Shown one piece after another: positions 25,562 through 34,947 of a stretch of 64,000 bases of DNA (position 1 is its first letter; each line of letters opens with the position of its first letter). The notes below the pieces were generated by a model, which was not told the origin of the DNA, searched no databases, and saw only the letters and a program-made list of their open reading frames with translations. This stretch comes from Gemmatimonadota bacterium (GTDB taxonomy: Bacteria; Gemmatimonadota; Gemmatimonadetes; Longimicrobiales; Gaopeijiaceae). Made by a program: the position numbers and the translations under genes. Location: assembly GCA_041390125.1 (NCBI GenBank), contig JAWKQN010000003.1, positions 310,001 to 374,000 on the forward strand, given 5' to 3'.

Positions 25562-28414
25562 GTGTCGGACATGGGTGCCGACGACCTGGTCCTGGCGTTC
25601 GCGCGGGCGTACACGCTGTCGGAGATCTTTCCGATCCGGCACGCCACCGTGCAAGAGGCCATCCGCGACGTCCGGCTCCGGGCCACCGTCCGGGTGGATG
25701 TCGACGTGGCCGTGGCGGGGCTCCGCATCGGAGGCCGCGCCCTGGGCGACCGGCACGGGTACCTGCGGGAGCTGGGCCGGGACCTGTTGGGCGTCGGTGT
25801 CACGGCGCTGCGCCTGCCCGCCTCCCTGGACGAGCGGCAGATCGAGGCCTTCCTGACGGGGCTGCGTCAGGCGCACCTGGACCCGGAGCGGTCCCTGGAC
25901 GCGCTCCTGGAGGAGGAGTCGGCCTCCCGGATCCAGGTGGCGTTCGACGGCGCCGCGCTGCCCGAGCCCACCGAGGAGTGGACCCCCGCGGACGCATGGG
26001 CCGACCCGACGGGACCCACCGAAGAGCCGGGGGAGCCCGTGGTCGAGGAGGCCCTGGAGGACATGGCCCTCCACGCCCCGGACGGGCCGTCCCTGTACGG
26101 GGCCGAGCCCCTCCTGCTGCTGCCGCCCGGCGCCGACCCGTTCGCGCTGCCGGCGCCGGCGGCCCCTCTGCCGGCCGGCCCGGCCCACCCCCTCGACCCC
26201 GTGGACGAGCGCCTCGACCTGGAGGCCCCCTCCCCGGAGGACGAGCAGGCCGACGACGACGTGTGGGACGCGTTCGCGGAGCCCGTACGCGAGCCCCTCG
26301 ACGGCCCCTTCCCGGAGGCGGAGTGGCTGCACACCGCCGCCCCCTTCCGTGAGGACGGGGACCCCGAACCGGAGCCCGCGCCGGCGGTGGATGCCCGCGA
26401 GGACGGGACGATCGAGGCCGATCCCACCGACATCGAGTCCCTGGCCCCCGATCCGGGCGACGATCCGTTCGTGGAGCCGACACCGGCCGACGGGTGGATG
26501 GAGGACGCGTCCGCCGATTGGATGGACGGCCTGGACGCGGACTGGAGCGCCGACGAGGCGCCCATGCCGTGGGAGGACGTCGACGGGTTCTGGTCCGCTC
26601 CCTCGGAGCTGGAGGACGAGGTCGCGCCCTACGAGGACGCGTCGGAAGCCCCTGGCGAAGCGGAGCCGGCCGTCCCCGCACTGGACGGCGAGTCCGATGT
26701 GGACCTGGTCGAGGAGACCTGGACCCTGCTCGGCGCCGCGGAGCTGGCCGAAGGCTCGGACGAGGACGCGCTGATCCTCCCGCCCGAGGCGGTCGTGCCG
26801 TCGGAGGAGCGTGTCCCCGAGCTCGACGCGGCCCCCGAGCTCGACGCGGCCCCTGGGCTCGACGCGGCCCCCGAGCTCGACGCGGCCCCTCAACTCGACG
26901 CGGCCCCTGAGAGGGACGCGGTCCCCGGGCCCGATGCGGTTCCCGGGCCCGCCGCGCCGGTCTCCGCGGTCCTGCCCCTGGATCTGCCGGAGCGCGAGGA
27001 CCCCGCGGTCCCCGCGGCGACGGACGGCACCACCCCTGCGCTGCACGACCTCCCCGACCGGGAGCGGCTGGGCCGGGACCCGTGGTCGGGCCGGATGATC
27101 CGCTCGGACCGCGATCTTGCGCAGATCGCCGCCTTCCGGCGCGCGATCGCCGAGCTGGAGGAGCCCCGCGGCACCCCCTCGTTCGACCCGCTGGGCGGAT
27201 TGGGGCAGGGCGTTCCGGTGCCCGGTCCCGCGTCCGAGCGGCAAGAGTCCATCGAGCGCCTCGACGAGGTCGAGCCGGCCGCGCGGCCCCGTCCGGTGCC
27301 GAGCGCGAGCGCGGCCGTGCCCATCGCCAGCCTGGCGCCCGATCCGGCACCCGTGGCCGTGCTCGAGCCCGTGCTGGATCTGGCCGCCGACCTGCCCGCC
27401 GTGAGCGCCGCTCCCGTGGAGCTGAGCGCGCCCTTCCTGGCCGACAGCTACCAGACGCTGGCCGAGCTGGCCATCGCGTTCCTGACGGCGCCCGCGGGAC
27501 GGCGTCCCGCCGTGCGGGCCGCCATCCTGGAGCGGGCCGACCGCCTGGCGGCGGATGACGGACACGACGCGGTGTGCGACGCGGTGGAGGCGCTGCTGCT
27601 GGGCGGCGAGGCGAAGCCGGAGGGCTCCGTCACGCTCGCGCGGTCGCTGTGCCGGCCTCCGGTGGTGCGGGCCCTCGTCCAGCGCCTGGGGGACGCCAAG
27701 GGCGACGACGATCGGGCGCGTGGCCTGGCCATCGCGCGGCAGCTCGCCGACCTCATGGCCGTGCCTCTGGCCAACGAGCTCTCCGAGGTCCCACCGCGGG
27801 CGGCCCGCCGCAACTACCTGGACGCGCTGTTCACCATGGGCGAGCACGGCCACGCCGTCGCCGTGCCCATGCTCGAGGACTCGCGCTGGTTCATCGTCCG
27901 CAACGGGGTCGACATCCTGGGCGAGGTGGGCGGGCCGGGCGCGGTCGATCGCCTCACGCCGGCGCTCGCCCACCCCGACGCGCGCGTGCGCCGGGCCACC
28001 GTGATGGCCATGGCCCGGATCGGCGGGGAGGAGGCCGGGACGCGGCTGCTGTCCATCGTCGAGGATCCCGACGCGCAGGTACGCGAGGCCGCCGCCATGG
28101 CGCTCGGCCATCTGCGCGTGCCTCGCGCGCTGCGCCCGCTGCTGGAGCTCCTGGACGCCGAGAAGAGCGACGACTTCCAGATGGTGATCCTGCGCTCGCT
28201 CGGGCAGATCGCCGATCCTTCGGCCGTGCCCGCGATCGAGAAGCGCGCGCTCGGCAGCTTCTTCTTCCGTCCCGCCACCGCCGTGCGCATCGCCGCCTAC
28301 CGCGCGCTGGCCGGGATGGGCACGCCCCACGCCAGCGATCTCATCCGGCAGGCGGTGGACGACAAGAACGCCGAGGTGGCCGCAGCCGCCCGGGCGCTCG
28401 TGGGTCGTCTCTGA
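25562..28414 (+). CDS. Large acidic HEAT-repeat protein
   Basis: 950 residues from the GTG at 25562, with AGGGGAG just upstream; in-frame alternatives are 25511 (GTG), 25520 and 25571 (ATG). Residues about 4-115 form a compact, non-repetitive domain of unknown type. Residues about 120-590 are acidic, Pro/Ala-rich and probably disordered, and include seven six-residue repeats (ELDAAP type) at 420-461. Residues about 640-950 are helical, and the last 200 carry HEAT/PBS-lyase-like repeats (AVDRLTPALAHPDARVRRATVMAMARIG). No signal peptide or membrane span is visible. It may act as a protein scaffold; the function is unknown. Confidence 0.75.
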   Translation: MSDMGADDLVLAFARAYTLSEIFPIRHATVQEAIRDVRLRATVRVDVDVAVAGLRIGGRALGDRHGYLRELGRDLLGVGVTALRLPASLDERQIEAFLTGLRQAHLDPERSLDALLEEESASRIQVAFDGAALPEPTEEWTPADAWADPTGPTEEPGEPVVEEALEDMALHAPDGPSLYGAEPLLLLPPGADPFALPAPAAPLPAGPAHPLDPVDERLDLEAPSPEDEQADDDVWDAFAEPVREPLDGPFPEAEWLHTAAPFREDGDPEPEPAPAVDAREDGTIEADPTDIESLAPDPGDDPFVEPTPADGWMEDASADWMDGLDADWSADEAPMPWEDVDGFWSAPSELEDEVAPYEDASEAPGEAEPAVPALDGESDVDLVEETWTLLGAAELAEGSDEDALILPPEAVVPSEERVPELDAAPELDAAPGLDAAPELDAAPQLDAAPERDAVPGPDAVPGPAAPVSAVLPLDLPEREDPAVPAATDGTTPALHDLPDRERLGRDPWSGRMIRSDRDLAQIAAFRRAIAELEEPRGTPSFDPLGGLGQGVPVPGPASERQESIERLDEVEPAARPRPVPSASAAVPIASLAPDPAPVAVLEPVLDLAADLPAVSAAPVELSAPFLADSYQTLAELAIAFLTAPAGRRPAVRAAILERADRLAADDGHDAVCDAVEALLLGGEAKPEGSVTLARSLCRPPVVRALVQRLGDAKGDDDRARGLAIARQLADLMAVPLANELSEVPPRAARRNYLDALFTMGEHGHAVAVPMLEDSRWFIVRNGVDILGEVGGPGAVDRLTPALAHPDARVRRATVMAMARIGGEEAGTRLLSIVEDPDAQVREAAAMALGHLRVPRALRPLLELLDAEKSDDFQMVILRSLGQIADPSAVPAIEKRALGSFFFRPATAVRIAAYRALAGMGTPHASDLIRQAVDDKNAEVAAAARALVGRL
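26819..26944 (+). repeat. 18-bp in-frame tandem repeat (ELDAAP)
   Basis: Seven consecutive 18-base units start at 26819, with consensus GAGCTCGACGCGGCCCCC. The first five are close copies and the last two are diverged (ERDAVP, GPDAVP). They lie in the disordered linker of the HEAT-repeat gene and keep the frame. Confidence 0.9.
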
Positions 28415-28442
28415 CCTCTCCGGCGCCCCGCGCCCGCGCGTC

Positions 28443-29540
28443 TCAGACCGCGCCCAGCACCCCCGCCAGACCCCGCAGGAGCCGCAGCGCCTCGACGGTG
28501 CGCCGGCCCGACCCCTCGCCCTCGCCCGAGTGCGCGAACAGGCCCGTGATGGTCACGCGGGCGTCCCGGTGCCCGGCCCGGCTCAACGCGCGCCCCGCCC
28601 GCAGCGTCTCCGTGTACGGGATCAGCGCGTCCCCCGAGCCGTGCAGCAGACGCACAGGGGTCCGGAGCGCTTCGATGTGGTGGCGGGGCTCCAGGCCCAC
28701 CGCGTCCGCCCGGATGGCCTCCGCCAGCCCGTGGGCCAGCGGGGCGGCCTGCTCCTGCGTGGGGTCGCCCCCGCCCGCCGGTGCGAACACGTCCCAGACC
28801 GGCCTCAACTCCGCGGGCAGACCGGCGCGCAGCGCGTCCTTCACGGGGTCGTGCGCGGGGTCCCAGGACTCGATCTGCCGCTCTCCCGCGGCCACGGCCA
28901 GCGTGTGCAGCGCCTCTGCCAACGGACCGGCGCGCTCGTAGCCGGGCACGGCCGTCAGGTAGTTGGCGCCCACGACCCAGCGGCCGTAGGGATCGGGACG
29001 GCGGTGCAGCGGACGGCCCTCCCAGGCGTGGTGGCCCGTGAACAGGAAGCGCAGCGTGGCGTCCAGGTCGAAGAAGCCCCCGAAGCCGGCCACGCAGCCG
29101 AGCGTGCCCTCCACGGCGGGATCGGTGGCCGCCAGCAGCGCCTGGGGTGCCCCGAACGAGAAGCCGAGCAGGCCCGCGGGGCCCTCCGTCTCCGGCCGCC
29201 CGGCCACGGCGAGCACGGAGGACCGGATGATCGGCTGGGCCTCCCGGGGCGCCAGGCGGAGCTCCCGCCACTCGGGCACCTCGGGGCAGAGCACCACGGC
29301 CGGGCTGGACGCGAGCGCGCGACAGAAGCGGAGCAGGGAGGGGTGGGCGCGACCCGGGCGGGTCAGGCCGTGCAGCACCACCCAGCCGGGCAGGGGGCCG
29401 CGCGGCCGGGCGGGCACGAACAGCGTGGCCGGGACCGAGCGCGGCCCCGCCGCCACGGTGATCTCGTCCTCCCGCAGCGGGATGGGGTTCCCCGCCCAGG
29501 CGCGGCTGTAGCGCATCGCGCGTCGATAACCCGACAGCAT
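28443..29540 (-). CDS. Alpha/beta hydrolase (dienelactone-hydrolase-like)
   Basis: 365 residues. The fold's oxyanion segment LPGWVVLHGLTRPG, the nucleophile elbow GFSFG (Ser128), the acid segment LLHGSGDALIPYTET and the late ITGLFAHSGE (probable catalytic His) are in canonical order. There is no signal peptide. An alternative ATG lies 8 codons downstream. The substrate is unknown; an ester or dienelactone is likely. It converges with the HEAT-repeat gene. Confidence 0.8.
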   Translation of the reverse strand: MLSGYRRAMRYSRAWAGNPIPLREDEITVAAGPRSVPATLFVPARPRGPLPGWVVLHGLTRPGRAHPSLLRFCRALASSPAVVLCPEVPEWRELRLAPREAQPIIRSSVLAVAGRPETEGPAGLLGFSFGAPQALLAATDPAVEGTLGCVAGFGGFFDLDATLRFLFTGHHAWEGRPLHRRPDPYGRWVVGANYLTAVPGYERAGPLAEALHTLAVAAGERQIESWDPAHDPVKDALRAGLPAELRPVWDVFAPAGGGDPTQEQAAPLAHGLAEAIRADAVGLEPRHHIEALRTPVRLLHGSGDALIPYTETLRAGRALSRAGHRDARVTITGLFAHSGEGEGSGRRTVEALRLLRGLAGVLGAV

Positions 29541-29751
29541 GGCGCCGAACCTGGCGGGGGGCCCGGGGCGCCGCCAGGGACGGGGCGGGCGGCCACCCGT
29601 GGACCGGAACGCCCGGCACGCGGGATGTCGGAAGGCACTCCGACGCGCCGGGCGCGGCGCGCGCGCGAGCGCCCCGCCGCCTTGCGCGCGGCGGACCTCG
29701 GGGGGACTATCCGGGGTTTTCCGTCTGACCTCTCAACCCGGAGCCGATGCC

Positions 29752-30213
29752 ATGCGGGCCACGCACGTCCTCGCCCTCGTCACGGTGCTGGCCGGATGCC
29801 AGGCCGAAGCCCAGTCGCCGCCCGCGCAGCAATCCGCCTGCGAGGCGCGCGAGTCCATCAACCCGAGCAGCTCGCTGCCGTACAGCCAGGCCGTGCGCGC
29901 GGGTGGGGCCATCTACTTCGCGGGCAAGGTCGGCGCCACCCAGGAGACGCGGGCCATGACGGAGGGCCGCATCCAGGCCGAGACCCGCAACGTCATGGAG
30001 AGCTTCAAGACGCTCTTCGAGGAGATCGGGGTCGGCTTCGAGGACGTGGTGATGGGCAACGTCTACCTGACGGACATCGACGACTACGCCGGGATGAACG
30101 AGGTCTACGGCGAGTACTTCCCGAGCGATCCGCCGGCGCGCGTCGCGCTGGCCGTCAACCAGATCCCGGCCCAGGGCATCGTCGAGATCGCCTTCATCGC
30201 GGCCTGCCGGTAG
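29752..30213 (+). CDS. Exported RidA-family lipoprotein
   Basis: 153 residues from the ATG at 29752. The N-terminus has a short signal peptide with a lipobox (ALVTVLAGCQAEAQ). The rest is a RidA/YjgF domain: SSSLPYSQAVRAGGAIYFAGKVG, RNVMESFKTLFEEIGVGFEDVVMGNVYLTD, and PPARVALAVNQIPAQGIVEIAFIA, which keeps the conserved Arg. RidA deaminates reactive enamine intermediates in the cytoplasm, so an exported copy is unusual. It lies 34 bases before the DUF2723 gene. Confidence 0.85.
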   Translation: MRATHVLALVTVLAGCQAEAQSPPAQQSACEARESINPSSSLPYSQAVRAGGAIYFAGKVGATQETRAMTEGRIQAETRNVMESFKTLFEEIGVGFEDVVMGNVYLTDIDDYAGMNEVYGEYFPSDPPARVALAVNQIPAQGIVEIAFIAACR

Positions 30214-30247
30214 GCATTCCGCCCGCTTCTCCCCGAGCCTTCGACGG

Positions 30248-32443
30248 ATGACCGATTCCCGGCCTCCCTACGGGTCCGCGGCGCTCATGGCGCTCGCGGT
30301 CCTGGTGCTCTACGTCGTGACGCTGGCACCCACCACCGCCTTCTGGGACACCAGCGAGTACATCGCGACCGGGTACATCCTCGGCATCCCGCACCCGCCC
30401 GGGAATCCGCTGTTCGTCATGCTGGCCCGCACCTGGGCCTTGTTGCTGGCGCCCACCGGCCTCAGCCCGGCGGTGCGCATCAACCTGTTCGCCGCCGTGA
30501 CCAGCGCCGCGTCCGCCGGGCTGTGGTTCCTGGTGGCGCACCGGCTGTTGCTCCCCGTCCTGCGCGACGACCGGCGCGCGAAGCTGGGTGCCGTGGCCGC
30601 GGCCGTGCTGTCCGCCACCGCGTACACGGTCTGGAACCAGTCCAACGTCAACGAGAAGGTCTACACCGTCTCGACGTTGATCATCGCCTGGGTGACGTGG
30701 CTGGCGCTGCGCTGGCACGACCGGCGCTCCGAGCCCGGCAGCGAGCGCTACCTGGTCGGGATCCTGTACCTGCTGGTGCTGGGCTCCACCAACCACATGA
30801 TGTCGGTCCTGCCGCTCCCGGCCGGGCTGCTGCTGATCGCGCTCACCATGCCGGCGGTCCTGACCCGGCCGCTGTTCTGGGCGCGCGCGCTGCCCGCGGT
30901 GGTCCTGGCGCTGTCGGTGAACTTCTTCCTGCCCATCCGCTCCGCGCAGGATCCGATCATCAACGAGGGCGAGCCCTCCTGCGAGAGCGTGGCCGGCGCG
31001 GCCGTGGCCGTCTACACGAACGGCAAGGCCGGGTGTCCCGCGCTGGCCGACAACCTGCAGCGCGTGCAGTACGCCAAGCCGCCCATCAGCCAGCGCAACG
31101 CGCCGTTCTCGCACCAGCTCCTCAACTACTTCCAGTACTTCGACTGGCAGTGGGCGCGCGGACTGGACGCGTCGGATCTCCCCGGCAGCCGCCGCCTGCC
31201 CGTGACGTTGCTCATGCTCGTGCTCGGCGGCTTCGGGCTGTGGACGTTGTGGCGCGCCGACCGGCGCCTGTTCGCGTACATGGCCACGCTGACCGGGACG
31301 CTCACGGTCGCGCTGGTCTTCTACCTGAACTTCAAGTTCGGGTATTCGCTCGCGCCCGAGGTGACGGATCTCAACCTGCACGAGGTCCGCGAGCGCGACT
31401 ACTTCTTCGTCGCGAGCTTCTCGTTGTGGGGCGTGCTGGTGGGGCTGGGTCTGTCCGGCGTGTGGCGTCTGCTGGGCGAGCGACGCTCCACGGGTCCCGC
31501 CTCCTGGGCCGCGGCACCCGTCCTGGTGGTGGCCGTGCTGCCCCTCGTCATGAACTGGACGTGGGCCAGCCGCGCAGGAGACTACGCCGCCCGTGACTGG
31601 GCGCACGACCTGCTGATGTCCGTGGAGCCGTATGGCGTGCTCTTCACCAACGGGGACAACGACACGTTCCCGCTCTGGTACGCCCAGGAGGTGGAGGGCA
31701 TCCGCAAGGACGTCACCGTGGTGGTGGTGCAGTACCTGTTCACGTCGTGGTATCCGAAGCAGCTCCAGCGGCATTCCGCGCCCGCGCGCCAGCGTGCCTT
31801 CGAGCCCGGCGCCGCGGACGGCGTCTACGACGCATCCGCCGTGGCTCTGCCGGATGCACCGATCCTGTCGCTCCCGCCGGAGGACATGGACCGCGTGCAG
31901 GGAGGCCCGGTGCCCCAGAACTTCGTCATGGGGCTGGGCCCGGTCGCCGTCTCCTACGAGGCCGGGACGTTCCTCAATCGCGGACAGCTCCTGTCGCTGT
32001 TCATCATCCGCGACAGCCTGGGCAAGCGACCCATCTACTTCGCATCCTCCGCCGGCCTGATGGGACAGCTGGGGCTGGACCAGTGGGCCGTGCGCCACGG
32101 GCTCGCGGTCAAGCTGGATCCGCGCCGGCCGGACGCGGACCCCGAGCCCGACCTGGTGGAGCTTCCCCCGCAGATGGGCGGGGGACGCGTCAACGTTCCC
32201 GCGTCGCTGCGCCTCGCCGAGGACGTACTCTCCGCACGCAGCCTGGGCGACCGCGAGCTGTGGCAGGACCGGGCCACGCTCAACATCCCGCTGCAGTACT
32301 ACATCTTCTACGCGCAGCTCGCCGAAGGTGCCGCGCGCGCCGGGCTTCCGGAGGCGCAGGTGGAAGCGTTGCGCGAGAAGGGGGATGCGTTCCTCAGCAC
32401 GTGGGAGACCGGGCGCAACCGCATCGGCGCCGGCGGGGGCTGA
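30248..32443 (+). CDS. DUF2723 membrane protein (TMEM260-like O-mannosyltransferase)
   Basis: 731 residues. The N-terminal DUF2723 signature TLAPTTAFWDTSEYIATGYILGIPHPPGNPLFVMLARTWALL is followed by about 11-12 membrane spans up to residue 440. A soluble domain follows (NGDNDTFPLWYAQEVEGIRKDVTVVV), as in bacterial TMEM260 relatives. The human homologue transfers mannose to proteins from a lipid donor, so a similar role on exported proteins is inferred. The ATG at 30248 has only a weak ribosome site. Confidence 0.85.
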   Translation: MTDSRPPYGSAALMALAVLVLYVVTLAPTTAFWDTSEYIATGYILGIPHPPGNPLFVMLARTWALLLAPTGLSPAVRINLFAAVTSAASAGLWFLVAHRLLLPVLRDDRRAKLGAVAAAVLSATAYTVWNQSNVNEKVYTVSTLIIAWVTWLALRWHDRRSEPGSERYLVGILYLLVLGSTNHMMSVLPLPAGLLLIALTMPAVLTRPLFWARALPAVVLALSVNFFLPIRSAQDPIINEGEPSCESVAGAAVAVYTNGKAGCPALADNLQRVQYAKPPISQRNAPFSHQLLNYFQYFDWQWARGLDASDLPGSRRLPVTLLMLVLGGFGLWTLWRADRRLFAYMATLTGTLTVALVFYLNFKFGYSLAPEVTDLNLHEVRERDYFFVASFSLWGVLVGLGLSGVWRLLGERRSTGPASWAAAPVLVVAVLPLVMNWTWASRAGDYAARDWAHDLLMSVEPYGVLFTNGDNDTFPLWYAQEVEGIRKDVTVVVVQYLFTSWYPKQLQRHSAPARQRAFEPGAADGVYDASAVALPDAPILSLPPEDMDRVQGGPVPQNFVMGLGPVAVSYEAGTFLNRGQLLSLFIIRDSLGKRPIYFASSAGLMGQLGLDQWAVRHGLAVKLDPRRPDADPEPDLVELPPQMGGGRVNVPASLRLAEDVLSARSLGDRELWQDRATLNIPLQYYIFYAQLAEGAARAGLPEAQVEALREKGDAFLSTWETGRNRIGAGGG

Positions 32444-32487
32444 CGCCCCTCCCGGAACCCCCCGCACCGGGACGGGGTCGTGGAGGC

Positions 32488-33630
32488 ATGGACGCGCACC
32501 CCACGGACCTGACGCCGGACGAGCTGGCGCGGTATGCCCGTCACCTGGTCCTCCCCGAGATCGGACGGGCGGGGCAACGCGCGCTCAAGGACGCGCGCGT
32601 CCTCCTGGTCGGCGCCGGTGGCCTGGGCTCTCCGGCGGCGATGTACCTCGCGGCCGCGGGCGTGGGCACGCTCGGACTCGTGGACTTCGACGTCGTCGAC
32701 GCCACCAACCTGCAGCGCCAGATCCTGCACGGCACCTCCGACATCGGGCGCGCCAAGCTCGCCTCGGCCAGCGACCGGCTGGCGGACCTGAATCCCCACG
32801 TGCGCGTCGAGCGGCACGAGGCCCGCCTGAGCAGCGCCAACGCGCTGGAGATCCTCGACGGGTACGACCTGGTGCTGGACGGCACCGACAACTTCCCCAC
32901 GCGCTATCTCGTCAACGACGCGTGCGTGCTGCTCGGGATCCCCAACGTCTACGGAGCCATCCTGCGCTGGGAGGGGCAGGCGTCGCTGTTCGCCGCACCG
33001 GGCGGGCCGTGCTACCGCTGCCTGTTCCGTGAGCCCCCGCCGGCCGGGCTCGTCCCCAACTGCGCCGAGGCCGGCGTGGTGGGCGTGCTGCCCGGTATCG
33101 TGGGCTCCATCCAGGCGCTCGAGGCCATCAAGTGGATCGTGGGGGCGGGGGAGAGCCTCGTGGGTCGGTTGCTCCTGTTCGATGCGGTCGGTCTGCGCTT
33201 CCGCGAGATCGCCTTGCAGCGCGATCCCGACTGTCCCGTCTGCGGCGATGCGCCCACCGTCACCGCGCTGATCGACTACGAGCGCTTCTGTGGCGTGAGC
33301 AGCGACGTGCCGGGTGTGGACGTGGACGCGCTGCGCGCGGAGCTGGATGCCGGAGCCACGCCGCTCCTGCTGGACGTGCGCGAAGCCTTCGAGTGGGAGG
33401 CGGGCCACCTCGGCCATCTGGGCGCGCGCTGGATCCCGCTCGGCGAGCTGGAGGCGCGGGCCGGGGAGCTGCCCGTGGACCGCCCGCTGGTGGTGTACTG
33501 CGCCAGCGGAGTGAGGAGCGCGCAGGCCGTGGAGATGCTGCGGGCCCGCGGCTACCACGACGCGCGCAACCTGGAGGGCGGCTACCGCGCCTGGACGCTG
33601 CGGCACGGCGCAACGCCGGCCACGCCATGA
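32488..33630 (+). CDS. MoeB/ThiF-type adenylyltransferase fused to rhodanese (MoeZ-like)
   Basis: 380 residues. Residues about 8-250 are the E1-like adenylation domain: RYARHLVLPEIGRAGQ, VLLVGAGGLGSPAAMYLAAAGVGTLGLVDFDVVDATNLQRQILH, and zinc pairs in CYRC and CPVC. Residues about 275-375 are a rhodanese domain with LLLDVREAFEWEAGHL and active loop CASGVRS. The enzyme adenylates and sulfurates a ThiS/MoaD-like carrier protein for molybdopterin, thiamine or cysteine synthesis. No such carrier is adjacent. It overlaps the next gene by 4 bases. Confidence 0.92.
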   Translation: MDAHPTDLTPDELARYARHLVLPEIGRAGQRALKDARVLLVGAGGLGSPAAMYLAAAGVGTLGLVDFDVVDATNLQRQILHGTSDIGRAKLASASDRLADLNPHVRVERHEARLSSANALEILDGYDLVLDGTDNFPTRYLVNDACVLLGIPNVYGAILRWEGQASLFAAPGGPCYRCLFREPPPAGLVPNCAEAGVVGVLPGIVGSIQALEAIKWIVGAGESLVGRLLLFDAVGLRFREIALQRDPDCPVCGDAPTVTALIDYERFCGVSSDVPGVDVDALRAELDAGATPLLLDVREAFEWEAGHLGHLGARWIPLGELEARAGELPVDRPLVVYCASGVRSAQAVEMLRARGYHDARNLEGGYRAWTLRHGATPATP

Positions 33631-34892
33631 GCGCGCTCCCCCGCGTGGTGATCGTTGGGGGTGGCTTCGGGGGCATCGAGGCGGCGCGCGGGCTGGCCGG
33701 CGCGCCGCTGCACGTCACGCTGCTCGACCGACACGCGTACCACACGTTCTATCCGCTGCTCTACCAGGTGGGCGCCGCCGAGCTGGGGCCCACGTCCATC
33801 GCGCATCCCATCCGCTCGATCCTGCGGGGGACCGGCGTGCAGTTCTGCCAGGGTGCGCTGCAGCACGTGGACCTGGAGCGGCGCCTCCTCACCACGTCCA
33901 CCGGCACGCTGGCGTACGATCGCCTCGTGCTCGCGGCCGGCAGCGTGGCCCACTTCTTCGGCGTCGAGGGCGCGCGCGAGCACGCCTTCCCGCTCCGCAC
34001 CATGCCGGAGGCGATCCGCCTGCGCGCGCACATCCTCGATTGCTTCGAGCGGGCCTCGCGCTCCACCGACCACGCGGAGCGCCGTCGCCTGCTGACGTTC
34101 GCGATCGTCGGCGGTGGCCCCACGGGCGTCGAGTACGCGGGCGCGCTGGCGGAGCTGGTGTTCGGACCGCTCCACCCCGACTACCCGGAGATCCCGCTGC
34201 GCGAGCCGCGCGTGCTGCTGCTCGAGGGTGCGTCGCGCCTGCTGCTGGCCATGCCGGAGCGGCTGGCGCACTACGCCGACGAGCGCCTGCGCGACCGCGG
34301 GGTGGACGTGCGCTTCGGCGCGGTCGTGGACCGCGTGACGGCGGACTGCGTCCGCCTGAAGAGCGGGACGGAGCTGGACACCGCCACCGTGATCTGGACG
34401 GCGGGTGTGGCCGGCGACCCCGCGGCGCCCACCTGGGGACTGCCGGTGGCCCGGGGAGGCCGCGTGCCGGTGGAGCCCACCCTGCAGGTCCCGGGGCATC
34501 CGGAGGTGTACGTGGTGGGCGACCTGGCCTGGTTGGAGCAGGACGGGCAGCCGCTCGCCCAGGTGGCCCAGGTGGCCCTGCAGCAGGGCGCGCACGCCGC
34601 CCGCAACCTCCTCGCCGAACAGGGCGGGCGGCCGCTCACGCCGTTCCGGTACCGGGACTACGGCATGATGGCCGTGATCGGCCGCAACGCCGCCGTGGCG
34701 GAGCTGGGGGGCGCCACCTTCACGGGCTTCGTGGCCTGGGTGATGTGGCTCGTCATCCACCTGGCCAAGCTCATCGGCTTCCGCAACCGCGCCCTGGTGC
34801 TGCTCAACTGGGGCTGGAACTACCTGTCGTTCCCGCGATCGGTGCGCCTGGTGGTGCCGGGCGCGGGGGAACGCGAACGGCCGGAGCGGTAG
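33627..34892 (+). CDS. Type II NADH dehydrogenase-like flavoprotein
   Basis: 421 residues from the ATG at 33627. FAD-binding VVIVGGGFGGIEAARGLA at the N-terminus, NAD-binding FAIVGGGPTGVEYAGALAEL near 165, and the VYVVGDLAW FAD motif near 310 define the two-dinucleotide-binding NDH-2 family. A C-terminal amphipathic or membrane segment (VAWVMWLVIHLAKLIGFRNRALVLLNWGWNYL) is typical of NDH-2 membrane docking. It probably oxidises NADH and reduces quinone. The stop lies inside a hairpin that may act as terminator. Confidence 0.9.
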   Translation: MSALPRVVIVGGGFGGIEAARGLAGAPLHVTLLDRHAYHTFYPLLYQVGAAELGPTSIAHPIRSILRGTGVQFCQGALQHVDLERRLLTTSTGTLAYDRLVLAAGSVAHFFGVEGAREHAFPLRTMPEAIRLRAHILDCFERASRSTDHAERRRLLTFAIVGGGPTGVEYAGALAELVFGPLHPDYPEIPLREPRVLLLEGASRLLLAMPERLAHYADERLRDRGVDVRFGAVVDRVTADCVRLKSGTELDTATVIWTAGVAGDPAAPTWGLPVARGGRVPVEPTLQVPGHPEVYVVGDLAWLEQDGQPLAQVAQVALQQGAHAARNLLAEQGGRPLTPFRYRDYGMMAVIGRNAAVAELGGATFTGFVAWVMWLVIHLAKLIGFRNRALVLLNWGWNYLSFPRSVRLVVPGAGERERPER

Positions 34893-34906
34893 TCCGCCCC
34901 GGCCGT
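34877..34906. terminator. Terminator-like hairpin at the NDH-2 stop
   Basis: ACGGCCGGAGCGG (34877-34889) pairs with CCGCCCCGGCCGT (34894-34906) with one mismatch. The loop is TAGT and contains the NDH-2 stop codon. No T-tract follows, only TCCCCC. The hairpin sits between convergent genes. Confidence 0.6.
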
Positions 34907-34947
34907 CCCCCGCGCGGCCGACCGGGCCGCGCCGTCTCCTTCCGTGC

